Position numbers and translations under genes: made by a program. A DNA stretch of 64,000 nt from Streptomyces sp. NBC_00239. GTDB lineage: Bacteria; Actinomycetota; Actinomycetes; Streptomycetales; Streptomycetaceae. Below, in pieces: positions 28,401 to 34,608 of the stretch. The stretch spans positions 806,001 through 870,000 of the forward strand of contig NZ_CP108095.1 of the NCBI RefSeq assembly GCF_036194065.1, given 5' to 3'. Numbering within the stretch: position 1 is the stretch's first letter; each line of letters starts with the position of its first letter. The notes under the pieces are model-generated. The model saw only the letters and a program-made list of their open reading frames with translations, ran no database searches and was not told the origin of the DNA.

Positions 28401-29681
28401 CGCGTGCTCCTCGGCGTTCGCACGCCACTTCTTGGCCTGCGCCTCGTGCAGCTCGGCCTGGTTCTTGGCGTTCAGTCCGGCCGCGTCGGCGGCCGTCGCG
28501 TCCACCGCGTGCTGCGCGGTCTGCGTGGCCTTCACCGCCGCGTCCGCGGCGGCCGCGATGCCCGCGGCGACCTCGGACCACTGGGTCCCGTGCTCCAGCC
28601 CGGTCTCCACCAGCACACCGGCCTGGACCTTCGCCTGCGCGGCGGCGACCCCGGCCGCCTTCGCGGCGTCCTCGGCGTAACCGACCTGACGGGCGACCTC
28701 TGCCTTGACCTGGGCGTAGTCCGACAGACGCTTGCCCGCCCGGTCCGCGGACAGCATCCGGTCGGCCTCACGCGAGGCCGAAGCCGCCGACGACATCGCG
28801 TTCGAGGCCTTCTTCAGCGCCTTGACGGCGTCGCCGTGCGCGGCGATGAGCTTGGTGCGGGCCTCGGCGGCGACGGCCGCCTTGCGGGCCAGCTCGCGGA
28901 GCTTCTCCGCGGCTTCCTGGGCCTCCTTCTGCTCCTTCTCGTAAGCGGCCCGGTCGTCGGCGTCCTGCTGCGCCGCGACCTGGTAGCCCTTCTCCAGGAA
29001 CAACGCGATGACCGCGGCGTCCTTGGAGTCGAGGGCGGCCTGCGCGGCCCGCTTCACCGCGGGACCGCCGGCCGACGCCAGCATCTCGACGCGCTTGCGG
29101 TTCTCTTCGGCGCGCTTGGCGGCGTTCTGCTTGTCCGCCTCGTCGCGCTGCTTGGCGATGTCGGCGCCGAAGGCGAGGAAGTCGGCGCGGTCCTGCGCCG
29201 TGCCCTTCAGGACCCGCTCGACCTCCGCGTTGAAGAACGGGCCACCCGTCCCGCGGAGCTTCTCGATCTGCGCGCGGTTGGCAACGTCGGCGCCGGCGCG
29301 CTTGTCCTTCGCCCGCTGCCGGGCCTCGGCCTCGCCGCGTTCCAGGAACTCCCGGATCGCGTTCGGGTCGGCGCTCGCCAGTGCCTTCTTGGCGGCTTCC
29401 CGGACCTCTTCTTCCTCGTCGAACTCGGCGAAGTCCTCCACCAGTTGCCGGTCCCGCTCGTCGCTGATGCGGTCGAGCTCGGACTGCGCGGCGGGAGGCG
29501 CGGCGCCGGGCGCCGGCTTCAGCGCCGCGGCCAGCCGGTCCAGCGACGCCACGGTCTGCGTCAGCGACGCCTTCTGGTCACCTGCGGCGGTCGCGGCGGC
29601 GGCCTCGCCGGTGGCGGTGCCCAGCACCGCCACCACCACCGCCGCGGACACTGCCTTGCGTACGTTCGCGGCCACGCCCAC
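25410..29681 (-). CDS. Polymorphic toxin: ALF repeats, Ala-rich rod, HINT domain, C-terminal toxin
   Basis: About 1423 residues. The GTG at 29681 follows GGAGGG and opens a Sec signal (VRKAVSAAVVVAVLGTATGEAAAA). Residues 85-290 carry ALF repeats (ADPNAIREFLERGEAEARQRAKDK, SKDAAVIALFLEKGYQVAAQQD). Residues about 300-1080 are an Ala/Glu/Arg coiled-coil rod. About 1085-1175 is a pretoxin-like helical segment (CFTEGNFESCFWAVVGSLPWGKALKVI). Residues about 1179-1322 are a HINT self-cleaving domain (FAPGTPVLMADG, TGGHRFWV, TYYVLAGTSPVLVHNE). The final 100 residues form the variable toxin tip with FKYHFDKHGLTLGKTPQQYQADA and GKVVTFWYDND, resembling BECR-fold RNase toxins. HINT ends in VHN, as expected for release of the tip. 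Confidence 0.85.
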   Translation of the reverse strand: MGVAANVRKAVSAAVVVAVLGTATGEAAAATAAGDQKASLTQTVASLDRLAAALKPAPGAAPPAAQSELDRISDERDRQLVEDFAEFDEEEEVREAAKKALASADPNAIREFLERGEAEARQRAKDKRAGADVANRAQIEKLRGTGGPFFNAEVERVLKGTAQDRADFLAFGADIAKQRDEADKQNAAKRAEENRKRVEMLASAGGPAVKRAAQAALDSKDAAVIALFLEKGYQVAAQQDADDRAAYEKEQKEAQEAAEKLRELARKAAVAAEARTKLIAAHGDAVKALKKASNAMSSAASASREADRMLSADRAGKRLSDYAQVKAEVARQVGYAEDAAKAAGVAAAQAKVQAGVLVETGLEHGTQWSEVAAGIAAAADAAVKATQTAQHAVDATAADAAGLNAKNQAELHEAQAKKWRANAEEHAKAAARLAEAADKQAKIAATAAARAKDARLAAEQAEREAWEHARKTREARIEAQRQAQIAAEQRKIAERERDLAAAARARAERERDIAAAARARAEAEARTASAARAQAQAAAATAASARASAQAQDGIAAEADRRAQTEEGNAREARNAAYAAEQRHQAQEARAKATEAIAASGRGTIDAGVARAAADAARADADTAGVAAGQARGAANTASGAAVRARSAATEAAGAAARARAAAAEATAHAARANAAANKAEAAAAAANAAANKAEAEAALTHAAAQRAIQKAAEATAQEARAGIAAHEAARLAGLAAREANNSLQAANRTKEEAQGAVREAAMARVQAGIAVAASAAARSTAAGIAEPANTAIVLTAPFAGKDVDADFAAAVAAAAQDMGAEQVASAEAKAAEAVKAAEAAEAAAKRANAQVAPAFKAAADAARSSADAARSAAAAMKSAAEAAEEGAKARAAAARAQQADAQAQVDAQLARQAANQAYADATAARNAANQAEAEASRARGAAAEADNHAVAANSAATLAENEASVAQGAAAQAEKDAADANKFAESAEGHAKSAEAAAKNANTYAREADEAAKKAEEYQREQERKAREAAAKEAETKGNAPKLTEDVLDALKSAGISPEEYEKARQLAEKDIVDFLIENGGQIIVDLLFEDIKKCFTEGNFESCFWAVVGSLPWGKALKVIKETPAIAKAIARIVGGLDDFLDKSAAAKKLIAKSEEILEKIRKTPGCEVGAKPKNSFAPGTPVLMADGTRKPIQDVRVGEQVLATDPETGRTTGRAVIDLIVGEGEKSLRELTIDTDGAAGDATGVITATGGHRFWVADRHAWVDAADLRAGDRLRTPEGELKELVGTRAWTEPMRVYNLTVGEIHTYYVLAGTSPVLVHNEFACPIGVQDTWHPASFDTPEATFKYHFDKHGLTLGKTPQQYQADAKAWLESNPARSRVNQARVQIADGSWGVKFTDPNGGPGGIIANGKVVTFWYDNDH

Positions 29682-29751
29682 GCGTAGCCCTCCGGCCCTG
29701 GGCCGGATCCTTCCCCACACGGGAAACCCCCTAGACGAATGGATCGAGAAA

Positions 29752-29776
29752 CCCCCGCCCAGGTCAGCGGGCGGGG
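29752..29776 (-). terminator. Hairpin after the 376-residue ALF gene
   Basis: Stem CCCCGCCC / GGGCGGGG with an 8-nt loop, 86 bp beyond the ALF gene stop at 29862 and upstream of the toxin gene start. It would separate the two transcription units at least partly. Confidence 0.45.
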
Positions 29777-29861
29777 TGGTCGAATGGGGCGCAGGCCCTG
29801 CCCACGCCGCCGAAATGCCGTTCGGCCGGCCCCGGTCACGGGCCGGCCGGACCACCTGGGA

Positions 29862-30992
29862 TCAGACCCGGGTACGGTCCTCGCCCTCCCGGGCGCGGTC
29901 GTACATGGCCTGCCAGAACGCCGCAGCTTCCTCGGCGCCGGCCTGTTCCCCGGCCCAGGCGTCCTGGTTGCCCTCGGCGGTGCCCGAGATGACCTTCCAG
30001 AGCTGCTCGGCGGACTCGCGGGACAGCGCGGCGATAGCCCGCCAGTTCTGCGCCTGCGCGGTGGCGGCGGCCTGTTCGGCCAGCCAGGCGCGCTGCGCCG
30101 CGCCGGCGTGCTCCGACACCGCCTGCCAGGCGCGCTCCGCCTCGGCGCGGGCCTTCGCGGCGTCGGCCGCGCCCTTGACGGCCGCCTCGGCGGCCGTGGC
30201 CTCGCGGATCAGACGCGTCAGCGCGTGGTGCCGCATCGTTTCCGCGTCGGCGACACGCACCCGGTACGCCTCCAGGTCCAGTGCCGCGCCGGTGGCCCAG
30301 CCGTAGCCGAAGAACTCCGCCACGTCCGGCTCCGCGGCACCGGGCCGCACGGCCCACTGCGCCGCGACCCGAACCTGCTCGCCCGGGTCCTGCTCACCGA
30401 GCGCGCGTACGAACTCGCGGTCCTTGGCGGCGACCTCCAGCCGCTGCTGCTCCCCCGCCTCGCGCGCCGTACGGTCGCGCCGCTGCGCGTCGGCGTACCC
30501 GGTCTTCACGAAAGCCGCCTGCTCGGCGGCGCTCCCCTTCAACGCCCGTGCCGCCGCAGCGCGCACCTCCGGGGAGAACCCCGTCGTGTGCGTCGCGGCC
30601 ACCCGTTCGCAGAACGCCCGGTTGCGGGCGCGGGTCTCGCGCGCTCGCTGCCTCGCGTAGTCGAAGCCGCCGCCGGGCGCGAGCCACTCGAAGAGCGCCT
30701 CGTCGCCGCGGGAGCTGCGCAGCGCGTTCCACGCCGACGTGCGTACCTCGGCGGCCGGGTGCGTCTTCGCCGTCAGCGTGACCCGCTTGCGCGCCTCGGC
30801 GATCGCCTCGGCCAACTCGGGCGACAGCGTCTGCCCCGGCTGGTCGGCCGGAGCGAGGGACGAGGCGGCCGTCACGGACGAGGGAGCGGCCGTGCGGGCA
30901 TCCGCCCAGGCCGGGGCCAGGCCCGCGACCGCGATTCCGCCGGCCAGCACGCCGGCGGTCAACGCCCGTGCACCCCAACACTGAAGACTCAA
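29862..30992 (-). CDS. Secreted ALF-repeat protein
   Basis: 376 residues from a TTG at 30992 preceded by a G-rich ribosome site (GGGGGGG, 6-base spacing); no ATG or GTG gives the signal peptide. N-terminal signal GARALTAGVLAGGIAVAGLAPAWADA. Residues 60-260 hold ALF-type repeats (RTSAWNALRSSRGDEALFEWLAPGGGFDYARQRA, RAAAARALKGSAAEQAAFVKTGYADAQRRD). The C-terminal 120 residues are an Ala/Glu helical segment with Trp at regular places (AWQAVSEHAG, RAWLAEQAA, NWRAIAALS). No catalytic domain is visible. It may be a partner or a shortened relative of the toxin's N-terminal part. Confidence 0.75.
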   Translation of the reverse strand: MSLQCWGARALTAGVLAGGIAVAGLAPAWADARTAAPSSVTAASSLAPADQPGQTLSPELAEAIAEARKRVTLTAKTHPAAEVRTSAWNALRSSRGDEALFEWLAPGGGFDYARQRARETRARNRAFCERVAATHTTGFSPEVRAAAARALKGSAAEQAAFVKTGYADAQRRDRTAREAGEQQRLEVAAKDREFVRALGEQDPGEQVRVAAQWAVRPGAAEPDVAEFFGYGWATGAALDLEAYRVRVADAETMRHHALTRLIREATAAEAAVKGAADAAKARAEAERAWQAVSEHAGAAQRAWLAEQAAATAQAQNWRAIAALSRESAEQLWKVISGTAEGNQDAWAGEQAGAEEAAAFWQAMYDRAREGEDRTRV

Positions 30993-31047
30993 CTCAGACC
31001 CCCCCTTTGAAACCGAATAACTGTTGTCGAAAACGTGCTGAAGCCGT

Positions 31048-31085
31048 GGAGGGGCAGGGCGCCGTACGGCCGGCCCTGCCCCTCC
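31048..31085 (-). terminator. Long hairpin terminator after RICIN gene
   Basis: Perfect 13-bp arms GGAGGGGCAGGGC and GCCCTGCCCCTCC around a 12-nt loop that is itself nearly palindromic (GCCGTACGGC). It lies 45 bp beyond the stop at 31130. Confidence 0.75.
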
Positions 31086-31129
31086 TCGACGTTCGGCGGG
31101 GTGCGTTTTACGCGCTCCGCCGGGCAGGC

Positions 31130-31816
31130 TCACTTGGCCTGCTGGACCTTCCACAGCTGGGCGGTGGACCGGTTGCAGGTCCACAGCTGGGTGTTGACGC
31201 CGTCGTCGGTCTTGGAGCTGGGGATGTCCAGGCACATCTCGTCGACGTGCTTGGGCTGCAGCTCGTACAGCTTCTCGACCGGGTCGACGAGCTGGAGTTC
31301 CCAGCGCATGTTGCCGCCGCCCGAGCACTTCCAGCTCTGGATGACCGCACCCGGCTTGATACCGCTGTTCTCGACCTCGATGCACTTGTCGCTGACCGCG
31401 GACCGCAGCTCGAAGCTGCCGCCGCCCTTGGCGACGGCCTTCCACTTCTGCGCGTTGGTACCCGTGCAGGTGTACTGCTGAACCGGCACACCGTCAGTGG
31501 TCTTGGAGCCTTCGAGGTCCAGGCACTTGCCGCTGTTCGCAGCCGTGATCGTAAGAACCGTCTGCGGCATGGCAGCACGGTTGCGCGCCTCCATCGCCGC
31601 GGCCTGCGCGGTGATGGCAGCCTCCGCCGCAGCCTCCGCGGGGTCACCCGAGGCAGCACGCGCAGCCGCGGCGGCACGGGCGGCCGCGGCGGCACGGGCG
31701 GCGGCCGCGGCGCGGGCCGCGTCGTCGGCGTCGTCAGCCTGAACGGCGGTCGCGGTACCGGCCAGCACCGCAACGGTGGCGCCTACCGCCAGAACGGCCT
31801 TGATGATCCGGGACAT
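31130..31816 (-). CDS. Secreted RICIN-type beta-trefoil lectin with Ala/Arg repeat
   Basis: 228 residues. Signal peptide (MSRIIKAVLAVGATVAVLAGTATAVQA), then an (ARAAAA)n stretch at residues 33-57 encoded by near-perfect 18-bp repeats, then a RICIN trefoil at 85-226 with the three Q/N-x-W-type closing motifs AQKWK, MRWEL and AQLWK and cysteine pairs. Such domains bind galactose or other glycans. No enzyme domain. It is 35 bp downstream of a second RICIN gene. Confidence 0.85.
   Translation of the reverse strand: MSRIIKAVLAVGATVAVLAGTATAVQADDADDAARAAAAARAAAAARAAAAARAASGDPAEAAAEAAITAQAAAMEARNRAAMPQTVLTITAANSGKCLDLEGSKTTDGVPVQQYTCTGTNAQKWKAVAKGGGSFELRSAVSDKCIEVENSGIKPGAVIQSWKCSGGGNMRWELQLVDPVEKLYELQPKHVDEMCLDIPSSKTDDGVNTQLWTCNRSTAQLWKVQQAK
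31668..31726. repeat. 18-bp tandem repeat coding for ARAAAA units
   Basis: About three copies of an 18-bp unit (GCGGCACGGGCGGCCGCG and variants) inside the RICIN gene. Copy number is likely to vary between strains and would change the length of the stalk between signal peptide and lectin domain. Confidence 0.75.
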
Positions 31817-31851
31817 GATGGGATCCGTTTCCTCTCGCGTGTTCAGGATGC

Positions 31852-32427
31852 TCAGGCGGCCGAAACCGGCTTGATACGCCACTGCTGGGCGCTCGTGCCG
31901 TTGCACGCATACAGCTGCGCGATCGCGCCGTCGTCCTTGGCGCTGGACTTGATCTCCAGGCAGCGGCCGGGCTTGCCGATCAGGTGCGCGGGCCGCAGCT
32001 CGTACAGCTCCTTGGCGATGTCGACCATGATCAGACGCCAGCGCTGCTGCTGCTGGCCCACACACCACCACTGCTGCACGACGGTGCCGGTCTTGATGCC
32101 GGCGCCCTCCACATCAAGGCACTTGCCGGCATGCTTGAACTGCACCTCGAGGGTGCCCGCGCCGGTGGCCTTCAGATCGAACTGCTGGTTCTCCGCACCC
32201 TCGGCGCACGCCGACTGCACGGCGTTGACACCATTACGCAGACTGCCCGAGGGAACGGTCAGGCACTGGCCACTGTGCTGGGCCTGGAGCTGCACAGCCG
32301 CCGGGGCCGCGGCAGCCACCGGCTCGGCGCGCTGAGCGGGCTCGCCCGCGACAGCGAACGTCACACTGGCAGCGATCGCCGCGGCACCCGCGCCGACAGC
32401 CAGGACGGATCGAATGGTCCGGGACAT
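31852..32427 (-). CDS. Secreted RICIN-type beta-trefoil lectin
   Basis: 191 residues: signal peptide to about 28, short Ala/Pro linker, then a single trefoil (about 45-188) with NQQFDLKATG, QQQRWRLIMV and AQQWRIKPV as the three QxW-like closures. Starts (MSRTIRSVLAVGA) and ends are clearly paralogous to the next gene downstream (MSRIIKAVLAVGA), so the pair arose by duplication. Likely co-transcribed with the ALF-AbfB gene 53 bp upstream. Confidence 0.85.
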   Translation of the reverse strand: MSRTIRSVLAVGAGAAAIAASVTFAVAGEPAQRAEPVAAAAPAAVQLQAQHSGQCLTVPSGSLRNGVNAVQSACAEGAENQQFDLKATGAGTLEVQFKHAGKCLDVEGAGIKTGTVVQQWWCVGQQQQRWRLIMVDIAKELYELRPAHLIGKPGRCLEIKSSAKDDGAIAQLYACNGTSAQQWRIKPVSAA

Positions 32428-32480
32428 GAGGTGATTTCCGTTCTGTCAGGTCTGAGAGGGGAAGGGCTCTGCGGCGCAGG

Positions 32481-34061
32481 TCAGCGCGCCAGCGGAGTGG
32501 CGATCTTCCACGTGGCGTCCTGGACGAACTCCGTCGCCGTGTCGAAACGGTTCGCGCCGCCGGCCTTGTTGCCCGCGTACATGTCGCCCCAGTGCTGCCG
32601 CAGGAAACGACCGGGCTGCCCCGCCGACTCGAACGAGATACCGGTACCGGACAGGCCCTTCTTCGCGCACCAGGAGGCGTCCTTGCGGAACTGCGCACTG
32701 TTGTCACTGGCCGTCAGCTTGACCCGCAGGTCCTTCTGGGCCAGGTAGTGGCCGGGCTTGCGGGCGGACTCGAAGGACCAGCAGCCGGGCTGCCCGCCCA
32801 GCGCGGGCACGATGACCCAGGTGCCGTCCTCACGGTCACTCTGCTTCGAGCTCGCAGAGACCGGGGCGAGGAAGGTTTCGCCGCCGTCGACGCTCGACTG
32901 GCGGACCACGAAGCCCGCCTTGCCGCTCACCGGCGCCAGCGTCTGCCGCCGGGCACGGTACTGACTGTCCTCCTTGAGGAACCCCGCGACCGCCTCGTCA
33001 CTGCCCGCCAGCGCCTGCTTCGCCAACGCCACCAGGTTCGGATGCACACCAGTCTGCTCCGCAGCCGCCTGAATCTGCAGCGCAAGCCGCCGGTTCGCGT
33101 CAGCGATCTTCTTACGACGCGCCTCGTCGTCCTTCTTGTACGCCTCCTCCGCACCCGTGTGGATGTACGCCTTCCACACCGCCGGATCCGGGCTCAGAAC
33201 CGCACGCTGACCCGCCGCATACAGCTCGCTCTCCTTCAGATCAGCCGGCACCGCACGCAACAGCTCACGAATGAAGTTGTCATCACTCAGAGCCAGCATC
33301 GCCTCGGACGGCGTGATCCGGAACAACGCAGCCGTATTACTGCGCGCAGCCAGCTCCTTACGACGCTCGGCCTCCGCCCGGTTCCTCTCCTCCAACTCCT
33401 TGATCTCCGCAGCCACATCACGCTGATGCGCCTCACGGGCACCATTGACGATGAACTCCAACCAAGCCGCCGGGTCACCGGCCAGAGCCTTCGCAGCGGC
33501 CGCGCGGACCTCAGGACCCGAAGCGGTGTGCCGCATCACGGCGCGGATGAAGTTGTCGTCACTGAGATCAAGCAGCTCAGGGCTGCTCGGAATACCGATC
33601 GTGATCAACGCCTGCGACTTCGCGAGGCGCGCCGCACGGGCGGCATCCGCCTTGTCCTTCTCACGCTGCTTGTCGACCGCATACGCCTCGTGGATGCCCG
33701 TGACGATGAACTGGACGTGGTCAGCGGCCAGCTCACTCGACATCGCAGCCTCGGCGGCCAGCCGCACGGCCTCGAAAGCCTCCCCGCCATCCCGGGCCTT
33801 CTGCCACAACGCATGGATGAAGTCGTGATCGCTCAACAGCAGCACGTCCGGGCTCGGATCCAGACGCACCACAGCAGCCGCATCCACCCGCTGCCTGTCA
33901 TCAGTCCCGATACCTGAAGCCGCGGCCACCGCCCCAGCCGGAGCCGCAACAGCCACCAACGGCACAGCCATACCACTGACAGAAGCCAAAGCGGTAGCGG
34001 TCACGAGCCCGCGCGAGACAGCCCTCCGCACACGAGCGGAGTTCGAGTGACTCTTCATCAT
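32481..34061 (-). CDS. Secreted ALF-repeat protein with C-terminal AbfB carbohydrate-binding domain
   Basis: 526 residues. Signal peptide in the first 48 (VTATALASVSGMAVPLVAVAA). Three clear ALF-type repeats of 75-80 residues, each beginning LLSDHDFIHALW / DLSDDNFIRAVM / ALSDDNFIRELL and each ending with a ...FIVTGIHEAYAVD-like helix. The C-terminal 150 residues are an AbfB-type beta-trefoil (CWSFESARKPGHYLAQKDL, ISFESAGQPGRFLRQ), an arabinose-binding fold. No catalytic module. First gene of the lectin/ALF run; the ATG at 34061 was chosen (a second ATG follows directly). Third codon positions look less GC-rich than in neighbouring housekeeping-like genes, which may indicate recent acquisition. 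Confidence 0.82.
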   Translation of the reverse strand: MMKSHSNSARVRRAVSRGLVTATALASVSGMAVPLVAVAAPAGAVAAASGIGTDDRQRVDAAAVVRLDPSPDVLLLSDHDFIHALWQKARDGGEAFEAVRLAAEAAMSSELAADHVQFIVTGIHEAYAVDKQREKDKADAARAARLAKSQALITIGIPSSPELLDLSDDNFIRAVMRHTASGPEVRAAAAKALAGDPAAWLEFIVNGAREAHQRDVAAEIKELEERNRAEAERRKELAARSNTAALFRITPSEAMLALSDDNFIRELLRAVPADLKESELYAAGQRAVLSPDPAVWKAYIHTGAEEAYKKDDEARRKKIADANRRLALQIQAAAEQTGVHPNLVALAKQALAGSDEAVAGFLKEDSQYRARRQTLAPVSGKAGFVVRQSSVDGGETFLAPVSASSKQSDREDGTWVIVPALGGQPGCWSFESARKPGHYLAQKDLRVKLTASDNSAQFRKDASWCAKKGLSGTGISFESAGQPGRFLRQHWGDMYAGNKAGGANRFDTATEFVQDATWKIATPLAR

Positions 34062-34454
34062 TCTGCTTTTGGATCCCCCTGCTAGGCCCCGCACGCAGTT
34101 CCCGATGCGTGCGGGTGGTCGGAGGCGCAGTCTCGGAGATCGAAAAGTGGCCAGTCAAAGTGGAATTGACCGCTCCTGTCCCCTCACTCACTGATTTGGC
34201 AGAGTATTGGGCGACTTAGCGCCAGTCTTTGGCTCAAATTCACGTTGCGGGAGGCCGAATCGAACCGCTCAGTAACTTGGAATGGCCGATTCCGAACGGC
34301 CCGACCGTCCACCCTCCCCCGAGTTACAGCGGGTGACCCGGGGTAACCAAGAGGCGCGGGCGGACAGTGTGGGCTGGTCCACACCAACGTTTACGGCGTC
34401 ACTGACGGGGTATCATGCCGCACCCTCCGCGACGCCGCGACGCCGAAAATCCGC

Positions 34455-34484
34455 AAGACGAGACGGTTCGGATCGCAGTAGGCT
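34455..34484 (+). promoter_or_regulatory. Predicted promoter of ABC-F leader
   Basis: AAGACG at 34455-34460 (-35 like, GAC core) and TAGGCT at 34479-34484 (-10 like), spaced 18 bp. The expected start would fall at about 34491, the A of the upstream ORF ATG, so that ORF would be leaderless. Confidence 0.5.
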
Positions 34485-34490
34485 GGTCGC

Positions 34491-34517
34491 ATGTGCGTGC
34501 ACTACTTCTTCCTCTGA
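34491..34517 (+). CDS. Short upstream ORF (8-residue leader peptide) of the ABC-F gene
   Basis: ATG-TGC-GTG-CAC-TAC-TTC-TTC-CTC-TGA encodes MCVHYFFL. It begins at the predicted transcription start, has no room for a ribosome site, and is followed 7 bases later by a hairpin that precedes the ABC-F start. This is the arrangement of ribosome-mediated attenuation known for ABC-F and other ribosome-protection genes, where antibiotic stalling on a short leader releases the downstream gene. Call rests on position and layout only. Confidence 0.6.
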   Translation: MCVHYFFL

Positions 34518-34524
34518 CCGAGCT

Positions 34525-34564
34525 GCGCGATCCGGACCCCGGCCACCGCGTCGCCGGCTCGCGC
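34525..34564 (+). promoter_or_regulatory. Leader hairpin between upstream ORF and ABC-F start
   Basis: Arms GCGCGA-t-CCGG (34525-34535) and CCGG-c-TCGCGC (34554-34564) pair with one mismatch around an 18-nt loop that itself contains an alternative CCGGC/GCCGG stem. It starts 7 nt after the leader stop and ends about 44 nt before the ABC-F ATG; alternative stems fit an attenuator. Confidence 0.5.
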
Positions 34565-34608
34565 TGCCCGCCGCCAGGAAGCAGGTACCACGCCCGTAGA
34601 GGATTCCC

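Larger units (their letters stand above)
34062..34608. other. Divergent intergenic region, ALF-AbfB / ABC-F
   Basis: 547 bp, lower GC than the surroundings in its left half. The left part should hold the ALF-AbfB promoter (a minus-strand TTGACT lies at about 34152-34157, with no clear -10). The right part holds the ABC-F promoter, upstream ORF and hairpin, described separately. A 105-codon plus-strand frame (34282-34599) overlaps all of these and is not accepted. Confidence 0.6.

Noticed and set aside
26709..29687. Very long Gly/Leu/Arg-rich frame on the plus strand
   Set aside because: Antisense to the Ala-rich rod of the toxin; the repeats mirror the Ala codons of the real gene.
34282..34599. 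105-codon plus-strand frame before the ABC-F gene
   Set aside because: Overlaps the predicted promoter, leader ORF and hairpin, has poor codon bias and no ribosome site.
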